A DNA stretch of 64,000 nt from Panorpa germanica (lineage: Eukaryota; Arthropoda; Insecta; Mecoptera; Panorpidae). This document shows, piece by piece, positions 33,438 through 42,749 of the stretch. Below the pieces are notes generated by a model. The model saw only the letters and a program-made list of their open reading frames with translations. It was not told where the DNA came from and made no database searches. Location: positions 12,276,001-12,340,000 of the forward strand of contig OY783216.1 of the NCBI GenBank assembly GCA_963678705.1, in the 5' to 3' direction. Each line of letters opens with the position of its first letter. Position 1 is the stretch's first letter. Position numbers and translations under genes: made by a program.

Positions 33438-35228
33438 TCAATTATCTTTGTAGTTGGGTTGATCCTCCTGATCGTCGTCTTCTTCTTCTTTTTCTGGGCT
33501 TCCTTCCTCACCTTCCTCCTCGTCGGGTAGTTGGCACCAGAGTTTTATTCTGTCGGAAGCGAATACGGATTTAAACGACCTCTGTGTTCGTTTGGCTCCT
33601 GGTATGTCTTCCAGAATGTATCTGTCGTGTGGTAATACTTCTGTCACTAGATATGGACTCTTGTACTTCGGTGTAAGCTTCCTAAAGCTCCCTGTTGCTG
33701 CTGCTTTTCGTTCTAGAAGAACCATATCTCCTTTGCTGTACTGCGTTGGTTTAAGTCTTTTTGAATCAAATTTCCTCTTTTGTGTTATTTAATTTTTGTC
33801 GATTGCTTCTTTCGCTTTTAAACGAATCTCGTTTAAACTTAGTTCTGAATCGCCTGTTGCAGTATCTTCGTCCAATGTAATTAGGATCTTATTCTGCAAT
33901 GCGTTTCTTGGATTAAAATCAAATAATAAGCTGTGTGGGGACATACCTGTGGTTTTATTCTTTGTACTGTTCAAAGCCCACTGTATGCTTTTTAGATTCT
34001 TGTCCCAATGCTGTTTATCCTTTGCCATTGTTGTAATTGATGCTAACAATGTCCTGTTGTATCTTTTGACTTGTCCATTTGCTCTTGGAGTTGCCGTCGC
34101 TGTCATAATGTGATGTATTCTATTTTCTTCACAATGTGTTTCAAAACTCTTTGAAGAATACGCTGTTCCTCTGTCTGTAAGTTGTGCTGGCGGCCCGAAT
34201 GTTTCAATAATGCTATTCATTACCTGGATTACCGGTCTGGTCGCTGTAGTTCTCACTGCTCGAACTACAACATATTTTATAAATGAATCAATGTATACTA
34301 AAACATATGAGTTACCTCTTGTACTTCGCGGAAAAGTTCCTAAATGATCCATATGACATGTGTGGAACGGGATAGGGATCCTCTCGGTGCAATGCATTTG
34401 ACCTTCTTTTTTTCCACTTCGAGTCTTGTGATAAGCACATTCAATACACGCTTTAATGTATTTCTTGACGTACTGTCTCATCCTTGGGAACCAGTAGTGT
34501 GTTTTTAGATGTTCTAGAGTCTTTTCTTCTCCGAAATGCCCTAGGTCATTGTGACTTTGTTTCACTATTCTCCATTTGATGTTTCCTGGTACGACCCATC
34601 GTTTATCTTGTTTCCGATAGATGCGTCCTTTTTCTAGTACATAATCTGTATGCACTTGCTTTTCTTCATTCGTGGTTGGTTTTCTCTTTAATTGATTATA
34701 GATTTCTTGCAATTTCGGGTCTTGGCGTTGCATTGTCAATAACCAATCTTCTTCAGATATGTGTATGTTCATTATTTTCATATCTACTACTTCTGCTTCT
34801 TGACATTCGTCATGTGGTGCTTTGCTTATGGCGTCGACATGTTCCATTTTCTTAGAAGTTCTGTATTCTAATTTTATATCGTATTCTTGAAGATGTAGCC
34901 ACCATCTTGCTATTCGCGGTATTAAATCTCGTTTCGACATCGTTGATTTCAGAGCGTTGCAGTCTGTTATCACTTTAAATGATCGTCCTAGTAGATATAC
35001 TCGAAATCTTTTCACTGATTCTACTACTGCGAGACTTTCCATTTCGTAGCTGTGATATTTTTGTTCTGCTGGTGTCGATTGTCTACTGAAATAAGCAACT
35101 GGATTTAATATTTTCTTATCATTGTATTGTAATAAAATACCTGCTATTCCGTAGCTGCTTGCGTCACAGTGTAATTTATGTTTTGCGTTAACATCATACA
35201 ACTGTAGTAATGGTCTGCTTGTTAACTT
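33438..35228 (-). pseudogene. A5 pol, RNase H-integrase part
   Basis: RNase H (from 35201), linker, then integrase: zinc-binding H-x-H and C-x2-C region (about 34540-34430), catalytic D in C-H-M-D-H-L-G (about 34350), second D in D-R-G-T-A-Y (about 34175). The motif normally reading G-Q-V-E-R-Y-N-R-T has Lys for the catalytic Glu (about 34070). One stop TAA at 33789-33791 separates this from the C-terminal domain and its acidic tail (33725-33438). Another stop at 35220-35222 cuts it from RT. It gives the reference for what the other copies lost: 843 bp, 33740-34582. Confidence 0.85.
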
Positions 35229-36920
35229 TTATCGTAGTTCATCAAAAGCATTTTCTTGTTCTTTTGCCCATACGAATTCATTGTCTTTCTTCGTTAATTC
35301 TGTTAACGGTTTTGCGATATTTGCGAAGTCCTGCATAAATCTGCGGAAATAGCTGCATAACCCATAACCCATGAATCTACGTACTTCGTGTGCATTCTTC
35401 GGAGTCTGGTAGTTCGTTACTGCATCTATTTTCCTTTGTCCTGGTTTTATTCCTTCTTGACTTATCTCATATCCTAGGTAGTCTATTGTTTCATTAAAGA
35501 AATAGAATTTCTTTAACTTCAATGTTAACCCATATTCCTTGATTACATCAAAAAATCTTTTTATTACTGTCATACCTTGTTCAATACTCTTGCTCGGTAT
35601 TAAGATATCGTCCATGTAAACTAGAATTTCACCTGGTGCAAAGTTCTGTCTAACTCGGGTCATCAATCTGTTGAATATCATTGGCGCATTGACTAATCCG
35701 AATGGTAAATTCTTGAATTGATACAATTCACTGCTAGTTATTAATGCGGTTAAATGTTTCGAACTTTCTGACATTCTTATCTGGTGGTATCCGCTTGCCA
35801 TATCTAGAGTTGTAAAGTATTGATTGCCTGCTAGTTGATTCAGCAGGTCGTTTACTAAAGCCATGGGGATATCTTCACGTTTTGTTTTAGCGTTTATTCT
35901 TCTGTAATCAACCACTAAACGTTCTTCTCCAGTCTTTTTCTGTACCAGTATCATAGGACTTGAATATTCCGATGTAGATTCTTCTATGATTCCAGCATCT
36001 AGAAATTCTTTTACTTCTTTTTCAACTTTTTGAATTTGTCCATAAGGTAATCTGTATGGTCGACTTCTTATTGGCTCTTTGTCCGTTAATTCTATTTTCA
36101 TTTCCACAAGGTTAGTTGTACCTATTTCATAAATGTTCTTTGCGAAGCATTTACGATTTTCAACTATCAATTCACATAAATTTTCTTTTTCCTTTTCAGA
36201 TAAATTAGTCTGTATATTTATCTCTGATTTTTCTATTGGCTCGCTATATTTACTCTTGTTCACATGTGAAATTGTTTTGTTTTCCTTGCCATTATCAACG
36301 GTTACTTCATTATTTGGTTTTATGATTACCTCTCCATTTTTATTTACGATTATTAGTTTGCTGTTCGATAAGGCACTTCTTCCGATGATTATATCATTAT
36401 CTTGAGCCTCATTTGGTACTAATAGAATTTCGCACATTACATCAATTCCGTCGATCGTAATTATTGATTCACGTTTTCCAAGAGAGTTACATGTTCCTTG
36501 GCCAAAACCAATTAATGTCACGTTGTGATCCATGAATTTCATATTCATTTTTCTTGCGATATCTTTTCTTATCGTGACAACTTCACTTCTAAGATCTAAA
36601 AATGCGTTAATATTAAGACCATCTATCTGTACTAATTTACAAAACATACCTTCAATATTTTGCTTTTTAGTTTCACATTTCATCTGTCTCTTTGGCTCTT
36701 CTTTAGCGTTTGTCTTAACTATTGACTTATTTCTGCATGTAGAAGCTTCATGTCCGTGGCGTAGACATCTTGTACATTTTTGCTTATCATTACTTCTCTT
36801 GTTTGGACAGTTTCTGGCTATGTGACCTATATTATTACACAAATAACATTTCCTTATTTCACATCGTACCTGTGTTTTGTCAGGTTCCTCATGACAAATT
36901 CTTTGTTCGTTCTTTGACAT
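35229..36920 (-). CDS. A5 fused Gag C-terminus, protease and RT, 563 codons open
   Basis: Open from the gag zinc knuckles (C-Y-L-C...C, C-T-R-C...C) straight into protease and RT, because the codon that is TAA in other copies is CAA here (about 36657-36659). It includes the protease-like region (triad reads D-L-R), RT fingers, palm Y-M-D-D-I-L-I (about 35605-35625) and thumb, ending at a point stop just before RNase H. It suggests that the active ancestor made a single Gag-Pol ORF, unless readthrough was used. As a fragment it is not functional. Confidence 0.75.
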   Translation of the reverse strand: MSKNEQRICHEEPDKTQVRCEIRKCYLCNNIGHIARNCPNKRSNDKQKCTRCLRHGHEASTCRNKSIVKTNAKEEPKRQMKCETKKQNIEGMFCKLVQIDGLNINAFLDLRSEVVTIRKDIARKMNMKFMDHNVTLIGFGQGTCNSLGKRESIITIDGIDVMCEILLVPNEAQDNDIIIGRSALSNSKLIIVNKNGEVIIKPNNEVTVDNGKENKTISHVNKSKYSEPIEKSEINIQTNLSEKEKENLCELIVENRKCFAKNIYEIGTTNLVEMKIELTDKEPIRSRPYRLPYGQIQKVEKEVKEFLDAGIIEESTSEYSSPMILVQKKTGEERLVVDYRRINAKTKREDIPMALVNDLLNQLAGNQYFTTLDMASGYHQIRMSESSKHLTALITSSELYQFKNLPFGLVNAPMIFNRLMTRVRQNFAPGEILVYMDDILIPSKSIEQGMTVIKRFFDVIKEYGLTLKLKKFYFFNETIDYLGYEISQEGIKPGQRKIDAVTNYQTPKNAHEVRRFMGYGLCSYFRRFMQDFANIAKPLTELTKKDNEFVWAKEQENAFDELR

Positions 36921-37212
36921 GGTTGACTTTCCAGGTCGTGAATATTCTTGTCAATACTTTTGTTGACTGATCTATTCTTCGTAGATCTTGATCTGTTCCA
37001 TTAATTCGTTCAAATCAGCATATTTGACTAACGAAAGCGTACGAATCATATCTGCGTCATTTAGTCCACTAATGATATACTTCTGTATCGCGACGTTTGA
37101 CAACTTCCCTCTGTTTGCTATTGCAACAACAGAATAGAAATATTCTTCTATTGTTTCGTCTCGTTGTCTAGTTCTTTTTGTCAACTGCATGTGAATCTTA
37201 CTTTTATCTTCA
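36921..37212 (-). pseudogene. A5 gag remnant
   Basis: End of the capsid domain, in the same frame as the ORF at 35229-36920 but with stops at 36972-36974 and near 36955. Upstream gag and the leader are deleted. Confidence 0.8.
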
Positions 37213-37377
37213 TTGTCAGGATCTGTGTTTATGCGTAGAATAAATTAAGCAGAAGTTATGATTAATATGATTTAATAACTAAATATAAAACTGATACAAA
37301 TTATTAGGTGTTGTTCTTACGACACTCTTCAAGAGACTGCCCGTTTATACTGCGTATATCAAGTACATTCAACTTAG
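37213..37377 (-). repeat. A5 5' LTR, first segment
   Basis: LTR from GTCAGGATCTG to CAACTTAG. Interrupted by K and continued at 39726-39784. The TGTAAGGCC end is lost in the gag-LTR deletion. Confidence 0.85.
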
Positions 37378-37984
37378 GGATGTATGAGCAAGAAAATAAT
37401 TTTCGATTTTAGGGCTCAAAATTTTTGTACGTGTAGATTCATGGTCATTGAATTTACTGTTAAAATTTCAGGGTAGGTAACCGTTCATATTTTAAAGAAA
37501 TTAATTGTTGAAAATTGACATAATTAACATTGGTCTTATGGGGAAATGGGTACAAGTGATCATAAATCAATAAATATGAGTATGTTCTGTATTGTGTAGT
37601 ATATAAAAAAACTATGCATTAGAAAGGTGAATATTGGCGTCACACGTCAATATTTTAAAAATACTATGTACCCGTTTATCCTGGAAAGATAATTAGAAAT
37701 GAAATTCAAATTATGATATTTAGAAAAATATTTTTCGCCATATTTGACACTTGGCAACGTCGCACTGCTATAATAGGCGTCACAGCACGGCAGCGGCAAT
37801 ACCGGTACATACAAATTTAAATATAACCTCATTCAGAGCTGTCAAAATAAATATTACGTGATAGTAACAGTAAAAATTAAGTACAAAAATTAAGAAAATA
37901 GCATATATATAGAATTAAAATATTTATTAACACTTTAATAATTTAATAACATAACACATTTCAACAAAAATTTATTTTTGTTAA

Positions 37985-38268
37985 TTTTATGAAGGATAAA
38001 AATCCTTCTACAGCCAAGTTAATAGACACAGTGTCAACTTTAGCAGATTGTAAAAATTATTTTCCTATATTAGTTGTAAGATCATTAACAGCAGACGCAC
38101 TCGGTGGTATTCCTCTTGTCGGTAAAATGTAAACATTATATTCTGAGTAGTTTTGTATTTTGCTGCAATCTGAATTGTTTCACTGGCTTTTCCAAAACCG
38201 GTGGTTTCTAAATCAAAGAACATAACTGCTGCTGCATTATTAATCGCAATTGAACTTTTCAATCCCAA
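37985..38268 (-). pseudogene. DEDDh exonuclease-like remnant in K
   Basis: The open part (38268-38065) contains V-M-F-F-D-L-E-T-T-G-F, the Exo I motif of DnaQ/TREX-type 3'-5' exonucleases, followed by Q-I-A-A. A frameshift after T-F-Y moves the homologous reading into another frame (P-T-R-G-I-P-P-S-A-S-A-V-N-D-L-T), and sequence reading V-D-T-V-S-I-N-L-A-V-E-G-F follows near 38040-38000. The later Exo II/III motifs are not seen, so this is an N-terminal fragment. Confidence 0.6.
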
Positions 38269-39537
38269 TGTCTAATCCACTCTGCGACTGATAACAAAAT
38301 GTAAACAAATGTAGCATGATTCAAATCAGACCATTTTATAGTTTGATGATCAGCTTTTCTCCGTAATCTAGCAATGCTACTTGAATCATCTTCTCCAATT
38401 AACACCCCAATTTTTACACGTTCAACGGTAAAGTCTTTATACTGTCTTTATAACTGCGTACAAGCATCTCAACAGCCATGTCTGGCTCCATGGCCTTCGA
38501 ACTCCAACTGAAATTTTCACGGTAGTCATGATCATTTTTATCATGTCCTCTTTCACATCTCGTGCATTGTTTATTTCTCGTACTATATGCAACAACGTAG
38601 AATGACCTAAGAAAAACCAATTGTAATAATTCGAAATAATTAAATTTAACAAATTTTTAATCTTAAATATTTATTACCAGTTAAACTATTATACGTTCTT
38701 TCTGCTTCCTTTTTTGCCACCCAGCATCTATACTCAATATGAACACTACTCTATCCTCCTTTGAAATAACTTTAGGTGATTTTGAACTATATTTTAAGGA
38801 AAAAAAAACTATATTAGTAATAATATAAGTCATTTCTTAGTTTATAATAATGTTAATGAATCGTAATACCTTTGATGAGCTATTGGAAAACTTCTTTCTA
38901 TTGTCATGCAATTTCGGCAACTTATTCGAGCAATATTTTCAATAGCCATCCCTACGTAAATCAAATCGATTCATATCATTTTAGAAGAGTATGGTCAACT
39001 GTTGGAATATTGGGGCAAACTAGAATATTGTTTAAATGAGTTATTCTAATCCCACCGGTTAGAGTTGTTAGAAAATAATAGTCATAATTAATGAATAGAA
39101 AAGAAAATAAATTGAATATTACTATCTTCTTTTTATAGAAATATTTACCCATAGCAGTTTCTCCATTTACAAGTGGTGGTTTGTTGTGATATTTGAATCT
39201 CGGACATTTTTTTTACATCTTCTGACATATTCTTTTTTTAAAAAATCGCAAAGACAGGGCATCAGTACACGAATCACTATTTTAGCGCTATTTTATTGAT
39301 GTCAATAATTCGTCGGCCTTCAACAATTGATCCTAAAATGTTAAACTGCATAGTGAGGTTTTATGAAAGATTAAGAAACAATTTATATACATACATGAAT
39401 AATATAAAATATAATATTAAATACAATCATTATACATACCGTAGTTCCAAACACATATTAAATGAATTATTATCTATTTCTGGTGGTCGTTCTTTACAAA
39501 ATAATCCTTTCTTGTCAAGCTTTTGAGGTATATCCAT
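38259..39537 (-). pseudogene. Kolobok-like transposase remnant with introns
   Basis: Recognisable pieces in order on the minus strand: start M-D-I-P-Q-K at 39537 followed by a splice donor; K-P-P-L-V-N-G-E-T-A-M-G near 39180 followed by GTAAAT; a C-x2-C exon near 38930; D-A-G-W-Q-K...Y-N-S-L-T-G near 38730, resembling the first catalytic Asp block; C-T-R-C-E-R-G-H-D-K-N-D-H-D...S-S-K-A-M-E-P-D near 38570-38480; G-V-L-I-G-E-D-D-S-S-S near 38395, then K-W-S-D-L-N-H. Frameshifts and stops are present. Exon limits are approximate. Confidence 0.55.
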
Positions 39538-39725
39538 TTTTAAATGTAAAAAATTTAAATTTATTCAAATGTCACATGGAAAAAAGTAAACAAAATTTAG
39601 GCTATGTATAATGTAAATGTAAAATCACGTCACGTGATAATTTTCTTCCCTTCTCCCCGCAAATGCTCATGCCTATCCCCACCCTTCAAAATTCAGTATT
39701 AGGCCACACCTTTGCTCATACATCC

Positions 39726-39780
39726 TTAATAACTATTTTACAATATTAATTCAAATTTTGGCGGGTATAATAATCTTATG

Positions 39781-39784
<4 letters not shown>
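39726..39784 (-). repeat. A5 5' LTR, second segment
   Basis: TTAATAACTATTTT...TTATGCTTA, completing the LTR after K. Confidence 0.85.

Positions 39785-39847
<63 letters not shown>
39785..39847. repeat. (TA)n microsatellite
   Basis: Joins A5 directly to unit b4. The a-type unit and its own (TA)n are absent here. Confidence 0.9.
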
Positions 39848-39849
<2 letters not shown>

Positions 39850-40721
39850 AATCCATCAATCAATTTCACCATCAACCGTAAAAAAAAACAAAAAAAAAAA
39901 TTGATTGTCAACGGAACGCAGTGTTCTCAGGCCGTCTCCTATCCCAGTACTAATTGCGCCCAATGGTGCCTAACTTCAGTGATCGGAACGTGTACTGGTG
40001 CTTTAAACATGGTATGGCCGTTGGCGGAAGATTTATAATAATTATTATATTTGATCTTATAATATTATGACAATAAAAAAAATTAAAAATGGTTTATCAT
40101 CCCTGAAAATTTTAGGTTTTCCAATCTTGACAAAATTTATATAAATAAAACAATATCATTTATTTGAAATCTTAATAAACAATACATGTGTCATACGTAT
40201 ATAAAATGCCTGTATTCGTATTAATGTCTGTCTTTTTTATTCTCTGGTCTTCAACCAGTGTTAGCTAATAAAAGGCTGCATTAAAATTGTCCACTTTTAC
40301 ATTTGACAGAATAGATAATTTCACGGAAAGTTTAATGTGTGTGGTTTATTCTTTTCCTTAGTTTGTTTCTGTGCTACAGTATAGTCTCTGATTATCCAGA
40401 CGAGTCTATATCTAATATTACTCAAAATATTTAATTTAATTTTTTCAATATTTTATATCATTTTTCTATGTATAGATTAAGATACTTTAATATTCATATT
40501 TTATGTAATATCAAAAAAGCAAAAGTTAAAATAACATTAATATAATTAATACTACCTATCAGGATTCGATCCTTTAAAGATTACAATATACAATGCCTAT
40601 ATAAAAATTAGGAACAACCACCCCCACGCTCTCCGCCCTATCATACATTATGTTTTAATTTATAATTCAACATGCGTTACACACCATACCCTTCTTCTCA
40701 CGAGTACTGTTTATTATATAT
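39848..40721. repeat. 5S-like repeat unit, type b (b4)
   Basis: b-type spacer. Ends CACGAGTACTGTTTATTATATA, where B2 is inserted at the same place as B1 in b1. Confidence 0.85.
39907..40025 (-). rRNA. 5S rRNA-like sequence, type b with a-like bases
   Basis: 119 bp. It keeps CCCAGTACTAATTGCG on the plus strand and AGTTAGGCACC in box A, so it is intermediate between a and b types and may reflect an a/b recombination, which fits the missing a unit here. Confidence 0.55.
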
Positions 40722-41014
40722 TGTTATAGCACACATTCCATACAACACAAAACTAACAGTGTCTCTTCAGTATCTTTGCTGACCAAGCACTCTAGAGATA
40801 GTAAAATAGTATATAAGTAGTGTATTAGTCTTAATCTAATTAGTTCAAGTTTATGTATAATTTGCATCGCGCAGATAGTAATTAGCTGGCTCACCATTTG
40901 AGTTCATGTATAAACTGCATCGCGCAGTTAGTAATTGAATCAAATAAATATTATTTAAGTAAACTTAAAATAAATTGTTTTTTTTATTAAAGTCTAAATT
41001 ACTCAAACTTTAAT
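40722..41014 (+). repeat. B2 5' LTR
   Basis: 293 bp, TGTTATAGCACACATT...ACTTTAAT. TATATAAG box, two ATCGC-loop hairpins (40860-40876, with one G-T wobble, and 40913-40929) and an AATAAA signal. About 5% different from the B1 LTRs. Confidence 0.9.
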
Positions 41015-41025
41015 TGGCGCAGTCG
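41015..41025 (+). promoter_or_regulatory. Primer-binding site of B2
   Basis: TGGCGCAGTCG directly after the LTR. Confidence 0.75.
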
Positions 41026-41041
41026 TACGGATATTAAGGAA

Positions 41042-41510
41042 TTACAATCGCTGTAAATTTTTCCATTTTTATGGTTAACTTAATATTTCGAAACCTACAA
41101 AAATAAAGTTAAAGAATAAAGTGAACTTAATAAATAGTGGAGTGAAATAGAAACAGAAAGTGAAGTGCTCCGAGGCTCATCGACCCACTAGCAGCAGCAT
41201 ATGGACATGAAGATCTCGCAAGGCATCGCGGTGATAATCGTAATGTGAGTACTCATTCATATTTCCTTTCTATATTCACACTTCCCAAAAACAAAAATTA
41301 TTATTATTTTTACAATAATATTTCCTGTTTAAAAAGGAGTATAAATCGTTTATACAGGCCTAAAACAGGTATTAAATTTAAAAAAAAGGAGTATAAATCG
41401 CTTATACAGGCCTACCAAATATTAAAAATAATATTAAAATAAATATTACACAACGTAATACATAATAATTAAATAATAATTTTCTAAAAAGGAATATAAA
41501 TCGCTTATAT
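41042..41510 (+). other. Leader hairpins of B2 (ATCGC loop)
   Basis: Four further hairpins: 41042-41056 (TTACA/TGTAA), 41339-41355 (GTATAA/TTATAC, loop ATCGT), 41391-41407 (GTATAA/TTATAC) and 41494-41510 (ATATAA/TTATAT). Positions and stems correspond to those of B1, although the spacing between repeats differs. Confidence 0.6.
41201..41244 (+). other. Short coding leader exon of B2 (env signal peptide)
   Basis: ATG at 41201, 14 codons with a hydrophobic end, splice donor GTGAGT at 41245-41250. Acceptor TTGTTGCAG ends at 46829. The phase at both borders agrees with the env frame starting at 46830. Confidence 0.6.
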
Positions 41511-41646
41511 AGGCCTAATGAAAATTAAAAATATCAAAAGTAATATTAAAAATAATATTAAAATAAAATATTAATTACATAACGTAATAAAATAATCAAA
41601 TATTAATTAAAATAATAATTTTTAAAAATAAAATTACGCTATTAAA

Positions 41647-42726
41647 ATGGCGAATTTTACGGGATATTTAAACTATATAAAAGAATTCAATGGAGAGAAT
41701 TCATTGGCAGAATTCATAAAACACTGCCAAATTATTATACAAAATTTTGGCCAATTCCCCACCGAAAATGAGGACCGATTGGAAGCCAAAAAACACAATG
41801 CCCTAATACTCATGGGAATAAAATCCAAAATTGTTGGTAAAGCCGAAGCTACACTAGAGAACAGAGATATTGATGATTGGGATGACTTAAAAGAATTATT
41901 AATTACCCACTTCGGAAACCACAAAAGCGAAACATCGCTAATTAGAGATCTAATGCTACTTAAGCAAGATATAAACGAAACTGCTTTATCATTTTATGAT
42001 CGTTGTATAAAAATACAAAACGCCTTAATTAATAGTATTCGCATTAGTAAACCGACTATTACTATACAATATGCGAAAATGGAAACATACGCTAATCTAA
42101 CTTTAGAAAGTTTCCTAACCGGACTAAATGACCCTCTAGGATGTCAACTACGGCTATAAAGCCTAAGCAAGATGGAGGACGCCCTGAAACTAATAGTCCG
42201 AGAAGACACATTAAAAACCAGCAGAATACAACAAAACAAATTAATGAGACCGGACATTAAACCTATCAAAACTCCTTAACAATTCCTACAAAAAAACTTC
42301 TATCCTAATTTCGATAAGCCGAAAATTAACCCCGTATTTCAAAACCATATACCAAAATATAATTCCCAAAACACATCAACATACCGTAACCCAACAAACC
42401 CACTTAACAATCCTCCGCAACCAAAAACATCAGTCCAAACTAACGTTTGGAACAAAAAACCAAATCAACCAATAAGACGCCATTGGACGCCAATGGACAC
42501 TAACTCTGGTAATAGAGTACAGAGTAACTGGAGACCCCAATTTCCAAGACCAGGACAAAATTATATTGCGGAAGAGTTAAACTTTACCGAGGAACAGGAG
42601 GAGGAACAAGAAGAAGAATATCAAGAATATGATTTTTCGCAATACACTGAATATCAACCCGAAGAAGAACCACAAGAAGAAAACGTAAATTTTCACGTGG
42701 ACAGCAATATTACGGAGAACAAATAA
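41647..42726 (+). pseudogene. B2 gag, two in-frame stops
   Basis: 360 codons from the ATG at 41647. The capsid domain is open for 170 codons (to 42159), then TAA at 42157-42159, a second TAA near 42279, and the same frame continues to 42726. The C-terminal part is rich in Asn, Pro and Gln, then has a Glu-rich stretch, with no CCHC knuckle. A heptamer A-AAT-TTT in the gag phase at 42687-42693 would allow a -1 shift into pol. N-terminally related to the B1 gag. Confidence 0.85.
42687..42693 (+). promoter_or_regulatory. Candidate -1 ribosomal frameshift site
   Basis: AAATTTT read as A-AAT-TTT in the gag frame, matching X-XXY-YYZ. The pol frame (-1) is open from here through the protease, and pol has no ATG near its start. 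Confidence 0.5.
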
Positions 42727-42749
42727 TCCTAAATAACATAGACTATAAT

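Larger units (their letters stand above)
37378..39725 (-). mobile_element. K: TTAA-type DNA transposon, Kolobok-like, decayed
   Basis: 2348 bp with perfect 14-bp terminal inverted repeats GGATGTATGAGCAA (37378-37391 and 39712-39725), flanked by TTAG and TTAA, i.e. a TTAA duplication with one substitution. The uninterrupted LTR reads CAACTTAATAAC at this place. The minus strand carries a multi-exon transposase with a K-A-M-E-P motif and a DEDDh exonuclease. TTAA targets fit Kolobok or piggyBac; the protein motifs favour Kolobok-like (inference). Confidence 0.75.
33155..39784 (-). mobile_element. A5: Ty3-type element with integrase, interrupted by K
   Basis: The only family A copy here with an integrase core. 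Much of gag and the leader is deleted: gag joins the LTR at about 37213 through the short homology TTGT. The 5' LTR is split by DNA transposon K (37378-39725). Its LTR variant sets it apart from the other copies. Confidence 0.9.

Noticed and set aside
37374-37377. Reading the K target duplication as 3-bp TTA (Harbinger type)
   Set aside because: With a 3-bp duplication the inverted ends are not symmetrical (an extra G on the left). TTAA with one substitution gives perfect 14-bp ends and fits the transposase motifs better.
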